Origin: Dastarcus helophoroides
Lineage: Eukaryota > Arthropoda > Insecta > Coleoptera > Bothrideridae
Direction: 5' to 3'
Length of the DNA stretch: 64,000 nt
Assembly (NCBI GenBank): GCA_028583605.1
Contig: CM053331.1
Location: 436,501 to 500,500 of the forward strand
A program made the position numbers and the translations under genes. Below the pieces are notes generated by a model that worked only from the letters and a program-made list of their open reading frames with translations, ran no database searches and was not told the DNA's origin. How positions within the stretch are numbered: position 1 is the first letter of the stretch; the number at the start of each line of letters is the position of its first letter. Below are positions 21,596-33,660 of the stretch, one piece after another.

Positions 21596-22760
21596 AATTG
21601 CAACTTTCGACTTTCGGAACACAATTTCGATATCAAACTCGACATTCTAAGTCAACTCAAATTTTTTGTTCTGAAATTTCGACCCAAATATCAAAATTTT
21701 AATTTGTTTTCGAATTTCCGAATTTCGTTTCAAAATTCAATTTGAAACTGAACATTTGAGTCTAAACTGAGTTTTTTCAAAATTTTAACTCTAAATCCAA
21801 AACATATTATTTGTCTTACAACTTTTTTCGAAATTTCGCTTTTGTTCTTAAAATTTTCTGTTTAAGCTTAAAATTTTTAATTTTTATTCTAAATATCGAC
21901 TTCGGATTCAAAGTTTCAGTTTTTTTCGACTTTCGGTTTACATTTTTGATATCAAACTCGACATTCTAAGTCCAACTCAAATTTTTTGTTCTGAAATTTC
22001 GACTTAAATATCAAAATTTTCATTTTTTTTTGGAATTTCCGAATTTCGTTTCAAAATTCGATTTGAAACTGAACATTTGAAATCTAAGCTGAGTTTTTTA
22101 AAAATTTTGATCTTAAACCCAAAACACATGATTTTTCTTACAACTTTTTTCGAAATTTCGCCTTTGTTCTTAAAATTTTCTGTTTAAACTTAAAATTTTT
22201 AATTTTTATTCTAAATATCGACTTCGGATTCAAAGTTCCAGTTTTTTTCGACTTTCGGTTTACGTTTTTGATATCAAACTCGACATTCTAAGTCTAACTC
22301 AAATTTTTTGTTCTAAAATTTCGACCCAAATATCAAAATTTTAATTCGTTTTCGAATTTCCGAATTTCGTTTCAAAATTCAATTTGAAACTGAACATTCG
22401 AAGTCTAAACTGAGTTTTATATTTGTTTTTTCAAAATTTTAACTCTAAGCCTAAAACACATGATTTTTCTTACAACTTTTTTCGAAATTTCGCTTTTGTT
22501 CTTAACATTTTCTGTTTAAACTCAAAATTTTTAATTTTTATTCTAAATATCGACTTCGGATTCAAAATTTCAGTTTTTTTTGACTTTCGATTTACGTTTT
22601 TGATATCAAACTCGACATTCTAAGTCTAACTCAAATTTTTTGTTCTGAAATTTTGCAATAAGCTGTTTAAACTTAAAATTTTTGATTTTTTATTCTAAAT
22701 CTTGACTTAAGATTCAAAATTTCCGTTTTTTTCGACTTTCGGTTCACAATTTCGATTCTA
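21596..22760. repeat. 332-bp tandem repeats, block 2 (E78 intron)
   Basis: Same family and same orientation as 16822-18000, with units of about 330 bp (landmark CTTACAACTTTTTTCGAAATT near 21816, 22138 and 22468). Together the two blocks flank the 635-bp array. This suggests that the array was inserted into, or recombined into, an older 332-bp array. Confidence 0.88.
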
Positions 22761-23007
22761 AGTCTTAACTCGAATTTTAATTTTTTATTTTAAAATTAAA
22801 CCTGATTTCGAAAAAAATTGAACATTAAGCAGCCTCTTGGTTTCATTTAAAAAGCCTAGTTCTGCTGAAAGAGTAAAGTTTTAGCGTTGTTTGCGTTGAT
22901 TGTCGTTAATTTTAATTATCTCTGCTTTCTTCTCTAAGCCCTAGTTGTTGAAGACCTCAGACCTCAGCGACTTATATGTCAGAAAAAAAGTGCAAGAATG
23001 AGACGTA

Positions 23008-23020
23008 AGTGAGTAAGTAC

Positions 23021-23057
<37 letters not shown>

Positions 23058-23058
23058 A
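23008..23058. repeat. (AAGT)n microsatellite touching a splice donor
   Basis: About a dozen AAGT units on the plus strand. On the transcribed minus strand they read CTTA repeats and begin within a few bases of the exon donor GTAAGT at 23063-23058. Confidence 0.93.
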
Positions 23059-23063
23059 CTTAC

Positions 23064-23578
23064 GTCGTACATAGTTTCCAGCTGCTGCCTCGTCACCGTC
23101 GTGCCGTCGTCGAACATCATCGAACTACCCGACGTAAGCTTAGCCACGTGGCTGAGCCAAATTTCGAAAAACCCTATCTTAATGAGTATCAGCTGATCGT
23201 CTTGACCCAAATCGCAAAACCCGGGCACCCTCTTGGCGAACTCGACCACCCTCTGTACGCTTGGTGTGACGTTCGCCGCCAGTTGTTGCCACAGCCAGCA
23301 CCTTTCCAACTCCATGGATTCGGCCGTCGACGAGGCCACTTCGCTGTCCTCCGGACTCGCCGGCGGCAGGACGATCGGTTTCCGTACTAAATTCCTGGTG
23401 TGCTCCTCGGTGTAGCCGCAGTTGGCGTGATGGGCTTGAGAGACGGTGAGGATGACGTCGTAGACGGCCAACTGTTTGGTTTCGGCGTCCGTTTGGTCGG
23501 CGTCCGTCGTCGACACTCTCGACGGTTCTTCGGTGCTCCGCTCACGGGATCGCTTCGGGACCCTGCCGTACCGCACAG
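23064..23578 (-). CDS. E78: E78 nuclear receptor, hinge and LBD start exon
   Basis: The first two bases complete a serine codon with the preceding exon, then 171 full codons follow. The start VRYGRVPKRSRERSTEEPS joins MSRD(S) to give the conserved MSRDSVRYGRVPKR box after the DNA-binding domain. A polar hinge follows, then LBD helices from about residue 90 with the nuclear receptor signature FAKRVPGFCDLGQDDQ at about residues 113-128, followed by LIKIGFFEIWL. The exon ends LETMYD at a GAC|GTAAGT donor; the acceptor is TTATCAG. The open frame extends past both splice sites, but those extensions are intron. The DDQLILIK and MSRDSVRYG wording favours E78 over E75. Confidence 0.94.
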
Positions 23579-23796
23579 CTGATAACAGACCGCACAAATC
23601 AAACGTGTTCGTTTTTAAATAGATCCACAGAGATGTGTGAAAAAAACCCAATAAAGACTGTGATTTTGGTCCATTTTTTAAAAATTTATTGGCAACTGTT
23701 TGGACCTAATTTGTATTTAGGAAACGTAACTATTTTGAATTCTTTTACGAAATTTCAGCTATTTTTTATAACTCCAAATCAATGTCATTCATATTT

Positions 23797-24070
23797 TATT
23801 GGCTTTTCTTCGTCAATTACTCCTTTCACAATTCTATATTTTCAGTAACCTTCTGCTAAGGATTGGCACTCTTATAGATTGGTAATCTTTTACAGATAGG
23901 GTTCCTTGTGGGAGGAGTAACTGATGAAGAAAAAGCCCATAAAACATAAATAAAAAAACGCTAATTTAATATTATGCAAAATAATAAAAAGATTACCAAT
24001 CCTTAACAAATGGTGACTAAAAATCTTAATTTGCGAAAACAGCAATCGTCGAAGAAAAAACCAGTAAAAA
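23797..24070. mobile_element. MITE hairpin in the short E78 intron
   Basis: The left end TTTTATTGGCTTTTCTTCG to CTAAGGATTGGCAC (23797-23870) is inverted relative to ACCAATCCTTAACAAATGGT to GAAGAAAAAACCAGTAAAAA (about 23995-24070). Nested inside are GATTGGTAATCTTTT / AAAAGATTACCAATC and another partial right end (GGAGTAACTGATGAAGAAAAAGCCC, about 23913-23940). The ends match the element at 12165-13585. It occupies nearly half of the 669-bp intron between two coding exons. Confidence 0.65.
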
Positions 24071-24247
24071 AATAAACGAATTCGCTAATTACTTTGAATA
24101 ATGGGGGACTTTTTGGAAAAAAACACGTCATACATCGTACCAATATACGAACGATCAAAGAAAAATGTTCTTGACCGGCTATCGACTTTGAATTACATTT
24201 GAATACATTTCTAATCGAAGCGAATAAAATGAATACGTTATACTTAC

Positions 24248-24389
24248 AATCCCTAGACATTCCCACCGCCAGACATTTTTTAAAACGACAGTATTGACAT
24301 CTGTTCCTATTCAGTCGTATAACGAGACATTTCCCATCCCTAAGACATCTATATTCTATTTGCTTTTGTATGCTTCGCCTAAAGAAACC
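24248..24389 (-). CDS. E78: E78 nuclear receptor, second zinc finger exon
   Basis: Forty-seven codons plus one base. The exon opens GFFRRSIQKQIEYRCLRDGK and continues with CLVIRLNRNRCQYCRFKKCL to AVGMSRD. It supplies the end of the first-finger recognition helix (GFFRRSI) and the second C4 zinc finger (cysteines in RCLRDGKC and CQYC). IQKQIEYRCLRDGKC distinguishes E78 from E75, which has a different second finger. The acceptor is TTTCAG and the donor GATT|GTAAGT. The single trailing T starts the serine codon completed in the next exon. Together with the 35015-35139 exon it forms the whole DNA-binding domain. Confidence 0.96.
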
Positions 24390-24471
24390 CTGAAATGTAA
24401 AACATTCACGTCAATCACCGTTCCAGTTAAATATTGATAAAGAGATCAGATAGAGAAAATTTTTTTTATTT

Positions 24472-27400
24472 TTTAACGCTTGTGCAACGAGCTGCCTTCA
24501 AGGTTAACTTCTTCACAAGGTAAACTCGATCTCGCCCCTCGGATTCCTATTTTTAAAAATTTTCTTTCAATGTTTTTAAAATTCTAATCGAAAACTCAAA
24601 ATTTCGACTTTTTTAAATTTTTTTTATCGAATTTTCGACCATAATATTAATATTTAAACATTTTTTCATATTTTGCTTTTTTTTAACCGAAATTTGGACA
24701 TTTTTCTCATATTTTGCCTTTTTTTATCTCGGAGATCCTTATTTTTTCAAATTTTCTTTCAAAGTTTTTCAAATTCCAATCGTAAAACCTAAAATTTCAA
24801 ATTTTCTTTACTGTTTTTATCGAATTTGTGACCATAATCTCGAAATTTGGACACTGGTTTTATGTTTTGCTTTTTTTAAATCGAAATTTGGACATTTTTC
24901 TCACATTTTGCTCTTTTTCATCGAAATTTGAACGTTTTTTTTTCATATTTTGCTTTTCCTTATCGAAACTTTAACCATAATCTCGAAATCTGGAGATTTT
25001 TTCTCAAATTTGGGCTCTAAACTCAGAAATCGAGATTTGCTTAGAAATTTCGAACAAAAAAATTATTTTTTAATGCTTATGCAACGAGCTGCCTTCAAGG
25101 TTAACTTCTTCACAAGGTAAACTCGATCTCGCTCCTCGGATTCCTATTTTTAGAAATTTTCTTTCAACGTTTTTAAAAATTCTAAACGAAAACTCAAAAT
25201 TTCGACTCTTATTTAATTTTTTTATCGAATTTTTGACCCTAATATTGAAATTTGAAAATTTTTTTCGTATTTTGCTTTTTTTTTATCGAAATTGGACATT
25301 TTTTTCATATTTTACTTTTTTTTTATCGAAATTCGGACATTTTTCTCGTATTTAGCCTTTTTTTATCTCAGAGATTCCTATTTTTACCGAAATTTGGACT
25401 TTTTTTTATCGAAATTTGGACATTTTTCTCATATTTAGCCTTTTTTTATCTCAAAGATTACTATTTTTTCAAATTCTCTTTCAAAGTTTTTCAAATTCCA
25501 ACCGTAAAACTTCAACTTTTCTTTACTTTTTTTATCGATTTTTTGATCATAATCTCGAAATTTGGACCCTAATTTCATGTTTTGCTTTTTTTTATCGAAA
25601 TTTGTACATTTTTCTCACATTTTGCTCTTTTTCATCGAAATTTGGACTTTTTTTTCATATTTTGCTTTTCCTTGTCGAAACTTTGACCATAATCTCGAAA
25701 TCTGGAGATTTTTTCTTAAATTTGGGCTCTAAACTCGGAAATCGAGATTTTTTTTAGAAATTTCGAACAAAAAAATTATTTTTAATGCTTATGCAACAAG
25801 CTGCCTTCAAGGTTAACTTCTTCACAAGGTGAACTCGATCTCGCACAATGGGCCCGGAAAGGGTGGCCTAAGTGCTGGCCTAAATTTTTTAGGCAACCCA
25901 CAACGAATCCAGAATCCAATCGATCTCGCCCCTTGCATTCCTATTTTTAGAAATTTTCTTTTAATGTTTTTAAAATTCTAATCGAAAACTCAAAATTTCG
26001 ACTTTTTTCTATTTTTTTTAATCGAATTTTCGACCATTATATTGAAATTTAAACATTTTTTATATTTTGCTCTTTTTTAATCGAAATTTGGACATTTTTC
26101 TCATATTTTGCCTTTTTTTATCTTAGAGATTCCTATTTTTTCAAATTTGCTTTCAATGTTATTTAAATTCCAATCGTAAAACTTAAAATTTCAAGTTTTC
26201 TTTACTTTTTTTATCGATTTTTTGACCATAATCTCGAAATTTGGACGCAAATTTCATGTTTTGTTTTTTTTTTTTATCGAAATTTGGACATTTTTCTCAC
26301 ATTTTGCTCTTTTTCATCGAAATTTGAACGTTTTTTTTTCATATTTTGCTTTTCCTTGTCGAAACTTTGACCATAATCTCGAAATCTGGAGATTTTTTCT
26401 CAAATTTGGGCTCTAAACTCAGAAATCGAGATTTGCTTAGAAATTTCGAACAAAAAAATTATTTTTTAATGCTTATGCAACGAGCTGCCTTCATGGTTAA
26501 CTTCTTCACAAGGTGAACTCGATCTCGCCCCTTGGATTCCTATTTTTAGAAATTTTCTTTCAATGTTTTTAAAATTCTAAACGATAACTCAAAATTTCGA
26601 CTTTTATTCAATTTTTTTATCGAATTTTTGACCCTAATATTGAAATTTGAACATTTTTTTCATATTTTGCTTTTTTTTATCGAAATTAGAAATTTTTCTC
26701 ATATTTTACTTTTTTTTATCGAAATTCGGACATTTTTCTCATATTTAGCCTTTTTTTATCTCAAAGATTACTATTTTTTCAAATTTTCTTTCAAAGTTTT
26801 TCAAATTCCAACCGTAAAACTTAAAATTTCAAGTTTTTTTTACTTTTTTTATCGATTTTTTGACCATAATCTCGAAATTTGGACACTAATTTTATGTTTT
26901 GCTTTTTTTTATCGAAATTTATACATTTTTCTCACATTTTGCTATTTTTCATCGAAATTAGGACGTTTTTTTCATATTTTGCTTTTCCTTATCGAAACTG
27001 ACCATAATCTCGAAATATGGAGATTTTTTCTCAAATTTGGGCTCTAAACTCGGAAATCGAGATTTTTTTAGAAATTTCGAACAAAAACATTATTTTTTAA
27101 TGCTTATGCAACAAGCTGCCCTCAAGGTTAAGTTCTTCACAAGGTGAAATCGATCTCGCCGCTTGGAGTCCTATTTTTAGAAATTGTCTTTCAATGTTTT
27201 TAAAATTCTAATCGAAAACTCAAAATTTCGACCTTTTTTCTATTTTTTTTTATCGAATTTTTGACCATAATCTCGAAATCTGGAGATTTTTTCTTAAATT
27301 TGGGCTTAAACTCGGAAATCGAATCTTTTTTTAGAAATTTAGAACAAAAAAATTGATTTTTTAACGCTTATGCAACGAGCTGCCTTCAAGGGTAACTTCT

Positions 27401-29720
27401 TCAAAGGTAGACCCGATTTGATACCTAAGGTTCCCATTTTTTCAAATGTTTCTAAAATTCCAATCGTAAAACTGAAAATTTCCACTTTTATTTACAATTT
27501 TTATCGAGTTTTCGAACATAATCTCGAAATTTGAACATTTTTCTCATATTTTCCCTTTTTTTATCGAAATTTGAACATTTTTGTCATATTTTGCTCTTTT
27601 TTATTGAAATTTTGACATTTTTCTCATATTTTGCTTATTTTAACGAAATTTTGACATTTTCCTCGTATTTTGCTTTTTTTAATCAAAATTTGGACATTTT
27701 TGTCATATTTTGCTCTTTTTCATTGAAATTTGGACATTTTTCTCATATTTTGCTTATTTTAACGAAATTTGGACATTTTTCTCATATTTTGTTTTTTTTT
27801 AAATCGAAATTTGGACATTTTTCTCATATTTTGCTATTTTTAATCGAAATTTGGACATTTTTGTCATATTTTGCTCTTTTTCATTGAAATTTGGACATTT
27901 TTCTCATATTTTGCTCATTTTAACGAAATTTGGACATTTTTCTCATATTTTGTTTTTTTTAAATCGAAATTTGGACATTTTCCTCATATTTTGCTTTTTT
28001 TAATGGAAATTTGGACATTTATCTCATATTTTGCCCTTTTTCATTGAAATTTGGACATTTTTTTCTCATTTTGCTTTTCATTATCGAAATGTTGACCATA
28101 ATCTCGAAATCTGGAGAGTTTTTCTCAAATTAGAACTATAGACTCGAAAATCGAGATTTTTTTTCAGAAATTTCGAACAAAAAAATTGATTTTTTAACGC
28201 TTATGTGACGAGCTGCTTTCAAGGTTAACTTCTTCACAGGTAGACCCGATTTCGTCCCTCAGATTCCCATTTATTTAAATTTTCTTTCAATGTTTCTAAA
28301 ATTCCAATCGTAAAACTTAAATTTCCACTTTTCTTTACTATTTTTATCAAATTTTCGACCATAATCTCGAAATTTGAACATTTTTCTCATATTTTCCTTT
28401 ATTTTTATCGAAATTTGTATATTTTTGTCATATTTTGCTTTTTTTCATTGAAATTTGGACATATTTCTCATATTTTGCTCTTGTTCATTGAAATTTGGAC
28501 ATTTTTTCACATTTTGCTTTTCATTATCGAAATGTTGACCATAATCTCGAAATTTGGAGAGTTTTTCTCAAATTAGAACTATAGACTCGAAAATCGAGAT
28601 TTTTTTTATAAATTTCGAACAAAAAAATTGATTTTTAACGCTTATGCAACGAGCTGCCTTCAAGGTTAACTTCTTCACAGGTAGACCCGATTTCGTCCCT
28701 CAGATTCCCATTTTTAAAAATTTTCTTTCAATGTTTCTAAAATTCCAATCGTTAAACTTAAAATTTTCACTTTTGTTTACTATTTTTATTAAATTTTCGA
28801 CCATAATCTCAAAATTTGAACATTTTTCTCATATTTTTTCTTTTTTTTTATCGAAATTTGAACATTTTTGTCATATTTTGCTCTTTTTTATTGAAATTTG
28901 GCTATTTCTCTCATATTTTGCTTATTTTAACGAAATTCTGACATTTTCCTCATATTTTGCTTTTTTTAATTGAAATTTGGACATTTATCTCATATTTTGC
29001 CCTTTTCCATTGAATTTTGGACATTTTTTTCACATTTTGCTTTTCACTATCGAAATGTTGACCGTAATCTCGAAATCTGGAGAGTTTTTCTCAAATTAGA
29101 ACTATAGACTCGAAAATCGAGATTTTTTTCAAAAATTTCGAACAAAAAAATTGATTTTTTAACGCTTATGCGACGAGCTGCCTTCAAGGTTAACTTCTTC
29201 CCAGGTAGACCCGATTTCGTCCCTCAGATTCCCATCTTTTCAAATTTTCTTTCAATGTTTCTAAAATTCCAATCGTAAAACTTAAATTTCCACTTTTCTT
29301 TACTATTTTTATTAAATTTTCGACCATAATCTCGAAATTTGAACATTTTTTTCATATTTTCCTTTTTTTAATTTTTACATTGAAATTTGGACATTTTTTC
29401 ACATTTTGCTTTTGATTAACGAAATGTTGACCATAATCTCGAAATCTGGACAGATATTTTGCTTCTTTTAACGACATTTGGACGTTTTTCTCACACTGTG
29501 CTCTTTTTCGTCCAAAATTGGACATTTTTTTCATATTTTTCTTTTCGTTATTGAAATTTTAATCTTATTGGGCTGTAAACTCGAAAATCGAGATTTTTTT
29601 TTTTTTAAATTTCGAACGAAAACATTATTTTTTAATGCTTAAGCAACGAGCTACCTTCAAGGTTAATTTCTTCACAGGTAGACTCGATTTTACTCAACAG
29701 ATTACTATTTTGCCAAATTT
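24472..29720. repeat. Higher-order array, orientation 2, inverted to 18001-21595 (E78 intron)
   Basis: The landmark GCAACGAGCTGCCTTCAAGG then TTAACTTCTTCACAAGG occurs at about 24485, 25081, 25793, 26478, 27108, 27375, 28207, 28648, 29172 and 29644. It is the reverse complement of the landmark at 18001-21595. Unit length varies from about 260 to 830 bp because 45-60-bp subrepeats (CATATTTTGC, then a T run, then CGAAATTTGGACATTTTT) have expanded or shrunk. It starts about 80 bp upstream of the second-finger exon. Confidence 0.92.
25835..25929. mobile_element. 75-bp GC-rich insertion with 10-bp direct repeats
   Basis: TCGATCTCGC occurs at 25835-25844 and 25920-25929 around a 75-bp sequence missing from all other units of the array. 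The insert contains an imperfect hairpin, GGGTGGCCTAA and TTAGGCAACCC, and is clearly richer in GC than the repeat. It could be a miniature inserted element; slippage-type duplication is less likely because the insert is foreign to the array. Confidence 0.6.
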
Positions 29721-32280
29721 TCTTTCAATTTCGACCTTTTTGTTGAAGTTTTAATCTTATCCTAGAAATTTCTTATTTATTTTAATAACTTGTTTTTGTT
29801 TGTGGAAATTTGGAGTTCTTTTCCCTCAAAATTCGTTTTTTTTTGGAAATTTCTATATTTTTCTTCAAGTTTTCATTTTGAATTTGACTTTATCAAGATC
29901 TTTTATGTTACTGGAAATTTAAGCCTTTTTCTCGAAATTCGTTTTTCCCTCAAATTTTTGAAGATTCATCTTGTTTCATAAGGATTTATCCCAAAGTCAA
30001 TAATTTTCCCAAAATTTTACTTTCTATGCGATTCTATTCTGGAAATTTCGTTTTTTTTGTCCAAAATTCGTCTTTTTCTAGGAATTTCGACTATTTTTGC
30101 TAAAATTCCCATTATTTTAATTAGTCATTTTTTTTAATTTGAACTTTAAAATAATTCGACTTTTTTCCTAAAATGTGACTTTCTCTGGAGAATTACGAAT
30201 TTTTTCTCAATTTCGACATTTATTTTAAAATTTTGCTTGTTTTCTCGAAATGTCGCATTGTTCTCTGTTATTTTTCTTAACTCGTTGATTTTTTTCCGAA
30301 ATTTCTACGTTTTAGAACTCGATTTCACAAATAATCACTGTATTCTTAAAGTTCGACTATTTTATTGAAATTTTCAAGTTTATCTCAAAATGAAACATTT
30401 AATATTGGTGAAACGACGACTTTTTTTCCAAAATTCGTCGTTTTTTCAAAATTTCGATTTTTTTTCCGTGAAATTTTGACTGTTTTCGTGAAATTTTGAC
30501 TGTTTTCGTTAAATTTCTTTTTCAAAATTCGGATTGTTTTTTAAAATATCCTTCGCAATTCATGATTTCCTCAAAATGTTGACATTTTAGCTAAAATTCA
30601 TTCTGCGAAAATTCGTCGTGGTTTTCGAATTTTCGATCTTTTTCCCGAAATTTTCGATTCCTTCGCGAAATTTCGACTTTTTTTACACAATTCGACTTTG
30701 TTTTTTAAATTTTCCTTCAAAAATCATATTTTTTTCGAAATTTTGACGTTTTTGTTAAAAATTGGCGTTTTTTCGAAGTTACAAAATCAGATTCTTTATT
30801 TTCTTGGAAAAATCAAATTTTTCCATGAAATTTGTCTCTTAGAGTTTCGATTTTTCGTTCAAAATTTATGTTTTCCTCCATAACGATTCTCAAAACTTGA
30901 CTTCCCTCGAAATTAATTTTCTGTGCGAAAATTCCATTTTTTTTCTTGAAATTCGTCTTCTTCCCCAACATTCGTTTTTTCCATAACATTTCAATAATTT
31001 TTTAAAATTTTTGTTCTTAAAATTAACTTTCTTTGGACAATTTTTCTCAATATCCAAGATTTTATCGAAATTGTGACATTTTTGTTAAATTTTGTGTTTT
31101 TTCGAAATTTCTAAATTAGATTCTTTATTTTCTTGAAAAAATAAACTTTTTCCTCGAAATCTGTCTCTCAAAATTTCGATTTTTTGTTCAATATTTGTGT
31201 TTTCTTCCATAACGATTCTCAAAACTTGACTTCCCTCGAAACTGACTTTCTGTGCGAAAATTCCATTTTTTTTCTTGAAATTCGTCTTCTTCCCCAATAT
31301 TCGTTTTTTCCATGAAATTTCAATAATATTTTAAAATTTTTGTTCTTAAAATTAACTTTCTTTGGACAATTTTTCTCAATTTCCAAGATTTTATCGAAAT
31401 TTTAACATTTTTGTTAAAATCGTGTGTTTTTAAAACTATAAAATTGGATTCTTTATTTTCCTGAAAAAATCAAATTTTTGCTCGAAAGTTGTCTCTCAAA
31501 AGTTTGATTTTTTGTTCAGAATTTGTTTTTTTTTCCATAACGATTCTCAAAACTTGACATCTCGAAATTGATTTTCTGTGCGAAAATTCCATTTTTTTTC
31601 TCGTAATTCGTCTTCTTCTTTAATATTCGCTCTTTTCTCGGAGTATCAATAAGTTTTTATTCTTAAAATTAACTTTCTCTGGACAATTCTTCTCAATTTT
31701 CAAGATTTTTTCGAAATTTCGACCTTTTTTCGAAATTCGATTATTTATCTCAGCATCGGTCTTTTTTCTTATTTTGGCAGGTTTGTTTGGTATTTTTCGA
31801 AAATTATCATTTTTATTTTAAAGTTCGATATTCGATATTTCAAAAAAAATTCGACTTTTTCATCGAAATTCATCTTTTTCTAGAAATTTTTGACTTTTTG
31901 CCTCAAAATTACCTAAATTCGCATTTTGCTTAAAATTCGCCTTCTTCGAAATTTCGAGTTGATTCTCAAAATGCTATTTTACGGACTTTAGAAATCATCT
32001 TTTTTTCGAAATTGCGCCATTTTACCTTTTTCTGAAAAAATACTTCAAATTTCGAAATTAACGTCGAAGTTTCGAAAAAATACACTAACGAAAAGCCAGA
32101 ATTTTGGGGCCACAAAAATTTGCTTACATGAAATAAAAATTTCTCAAAAAAATTCGATTGTAATCTTGACATTTCGAAAAATATACAAACATACAAAACT
32201 TATAAAACGAGTGATGAATTTGTTATCAAAATTACAAAACAAAAAGAATAAAAATTTAGATAAAACCATTTCGAGTGCGA
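29721..32280. repeat. Degenerate TTTCGAAATTT DNA with a 328-bp repeat (E78 intron)
   Basis: Most of the block is irregular. Between about 30900 and 31720 a unit of about 328 bp repeats: the landmark ATTCGTTTTTTCCAT followed by TTAAAATTAACTTTCTTTGG begins at about 30970, 31299 and 31626. No gene was found. Confidence 0.75.
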
Positions 32281-33660
32281 AATCCAGCTTTTTCCAGACT
32301 AATAGTCTTAGTATTTTGACGTTATTGTCAAAATTCGATGTTTGTTTATCAAAATTCGACATTTTTTTCATCGAAATTTAACCCTCTCTCTGAAAATAGT
32401 CGACTTTTTATTAGATATTTCGAACTTCATTTCGAAATATCGACTTTTTTTGTTAAAATCCAACTTTTTCCAGACCAATAGTCTCAGTATTTTGACGTTA
32501 TTGTCAAAATTCAATGTTTGTTTATCAAAATTCAACTCTCTGAAAAAAGTCTTCTTATTTCTAGAAATTTCGAGCTTCATCTCAAAATATCGACTTTTTT
32601 CTCAAAATCCAACTTTTTCCAAATTAATAGTGTCAGTATTTTGACATTTATGTCAATTTTTTTTTAAAGTTTAATCTGATTCTTAAAAATAAACTTTTTT
32701 TCTTAAAATTTGTCTTTTTCTGAAAAATTTCGAGTGTTTTAAAGCTCGACGATATCCCCAAAGTTTCGAGTTCATTTTCATAATTCGTCTTTTCCAAGTT
32801 CTATAATTTTTGTCAAAATTCGACTTTTTGGAACTTTCAGACTATTTTAAGTTTGTCTTCTTCTCGAAATTGCAATATAGCTTCAAAATTCGAAGTTTTT
32901 TCAACAAAATTCGATATTTTTTCTTATCAGAATTTTCTTTCTGAAGAAAGTCGACTCTTTATGAAGAAAGTCGACTCTTTCTGAAAAAACTCGACTCTTT
33001 CTAAAAAAACTCGACTTTTTTTCTGGAAATATTGAACTTCGTCTCGAAATATCGCCTTTTCTTCTCAAAATCCAAATCTTTCCAGATTCATAGTCTCAGT
33101 ATCTTGTCAATTTTTTTTTTTAATTTTATCTCATTCTTGAAAGCTAACTTTTTTTCCTTAAAATTTGACTTTTTTCTGGGAAATTTCGAGTTTTTGTAAG
33201 TTCGACGATTGTCCCAAAGTTTCGAGTTTATTTTGAGAATTCGTTCTTTCGAAGTTAAACGAAATTCTACCTTTTTATTAATTAAAATTCAACTTTTCTG
33301 AAAAAAATCAACCCTTTCTGAAAGAAGTCGACGCTTTCTGAAAGAACTCGACGCTTTCTGAAAGAAGTCACGCTTTCTGAAAGAAGTCGACTCTTTCTAA
33401 AAGAAGTCGACTCTCTGAAAGAAGTCGACGCTTTCTGAAAGAACTCAACGCTTTCTGAAAGAAGTCGACGCTTTCTGAAAGAACTCGACGCTTTCTGAAA
33501 GAAGTCGACGCTTTCTGAAAGAAATCGACTCTTTCTAAAAGAAGTCGACTCTTTCTGAAAAAAGTCGAGTCTTTCTGAAAAAACTCGAAGTTCAAACTTG
33601 ACATTTCATGAAATTATGACATTTAGTCGACATTTTATAAAAATTCAACGTAAATCCGGA
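32281..33660. repeat. Satellite block with 20-bp GTCGAC arrays (E78 intron)
   Basis: Two degenerate units of the 440-bp family seen again at 35.8-38.9 kb (AACTTTTTCCAGACTAATAGTC type) are followed by simple arrays. At 32941-33015 and 33300-33590 the unit GAAGTCGACGCTTTCTGAAA repeats every 20 bp (about 13 copies in the second array), with GTCGAC/ACTCGAC alternating. The open frame at 33368-33604 is a repeat translation. Confidence 0.88.

Noticed and set aside
22941..23651. Taking the whole 236-codon frame around the E78 LBD exon as coding
   Set aside because: The acceptor at 23579-23581 and donor at 23062-23063 restore the conserved E78 sequence. The flanking parts are intron, including a microsatellite translation (LLTYLLTYL).
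16822..29720. Many F/I/L-rich frames (FFIEIWTFFSYFAFF type) as a repeat protein family
   Set aside because: They are translations of the TTTCGAAATTT satellites, recur with the repeat period and are interrupted at random.
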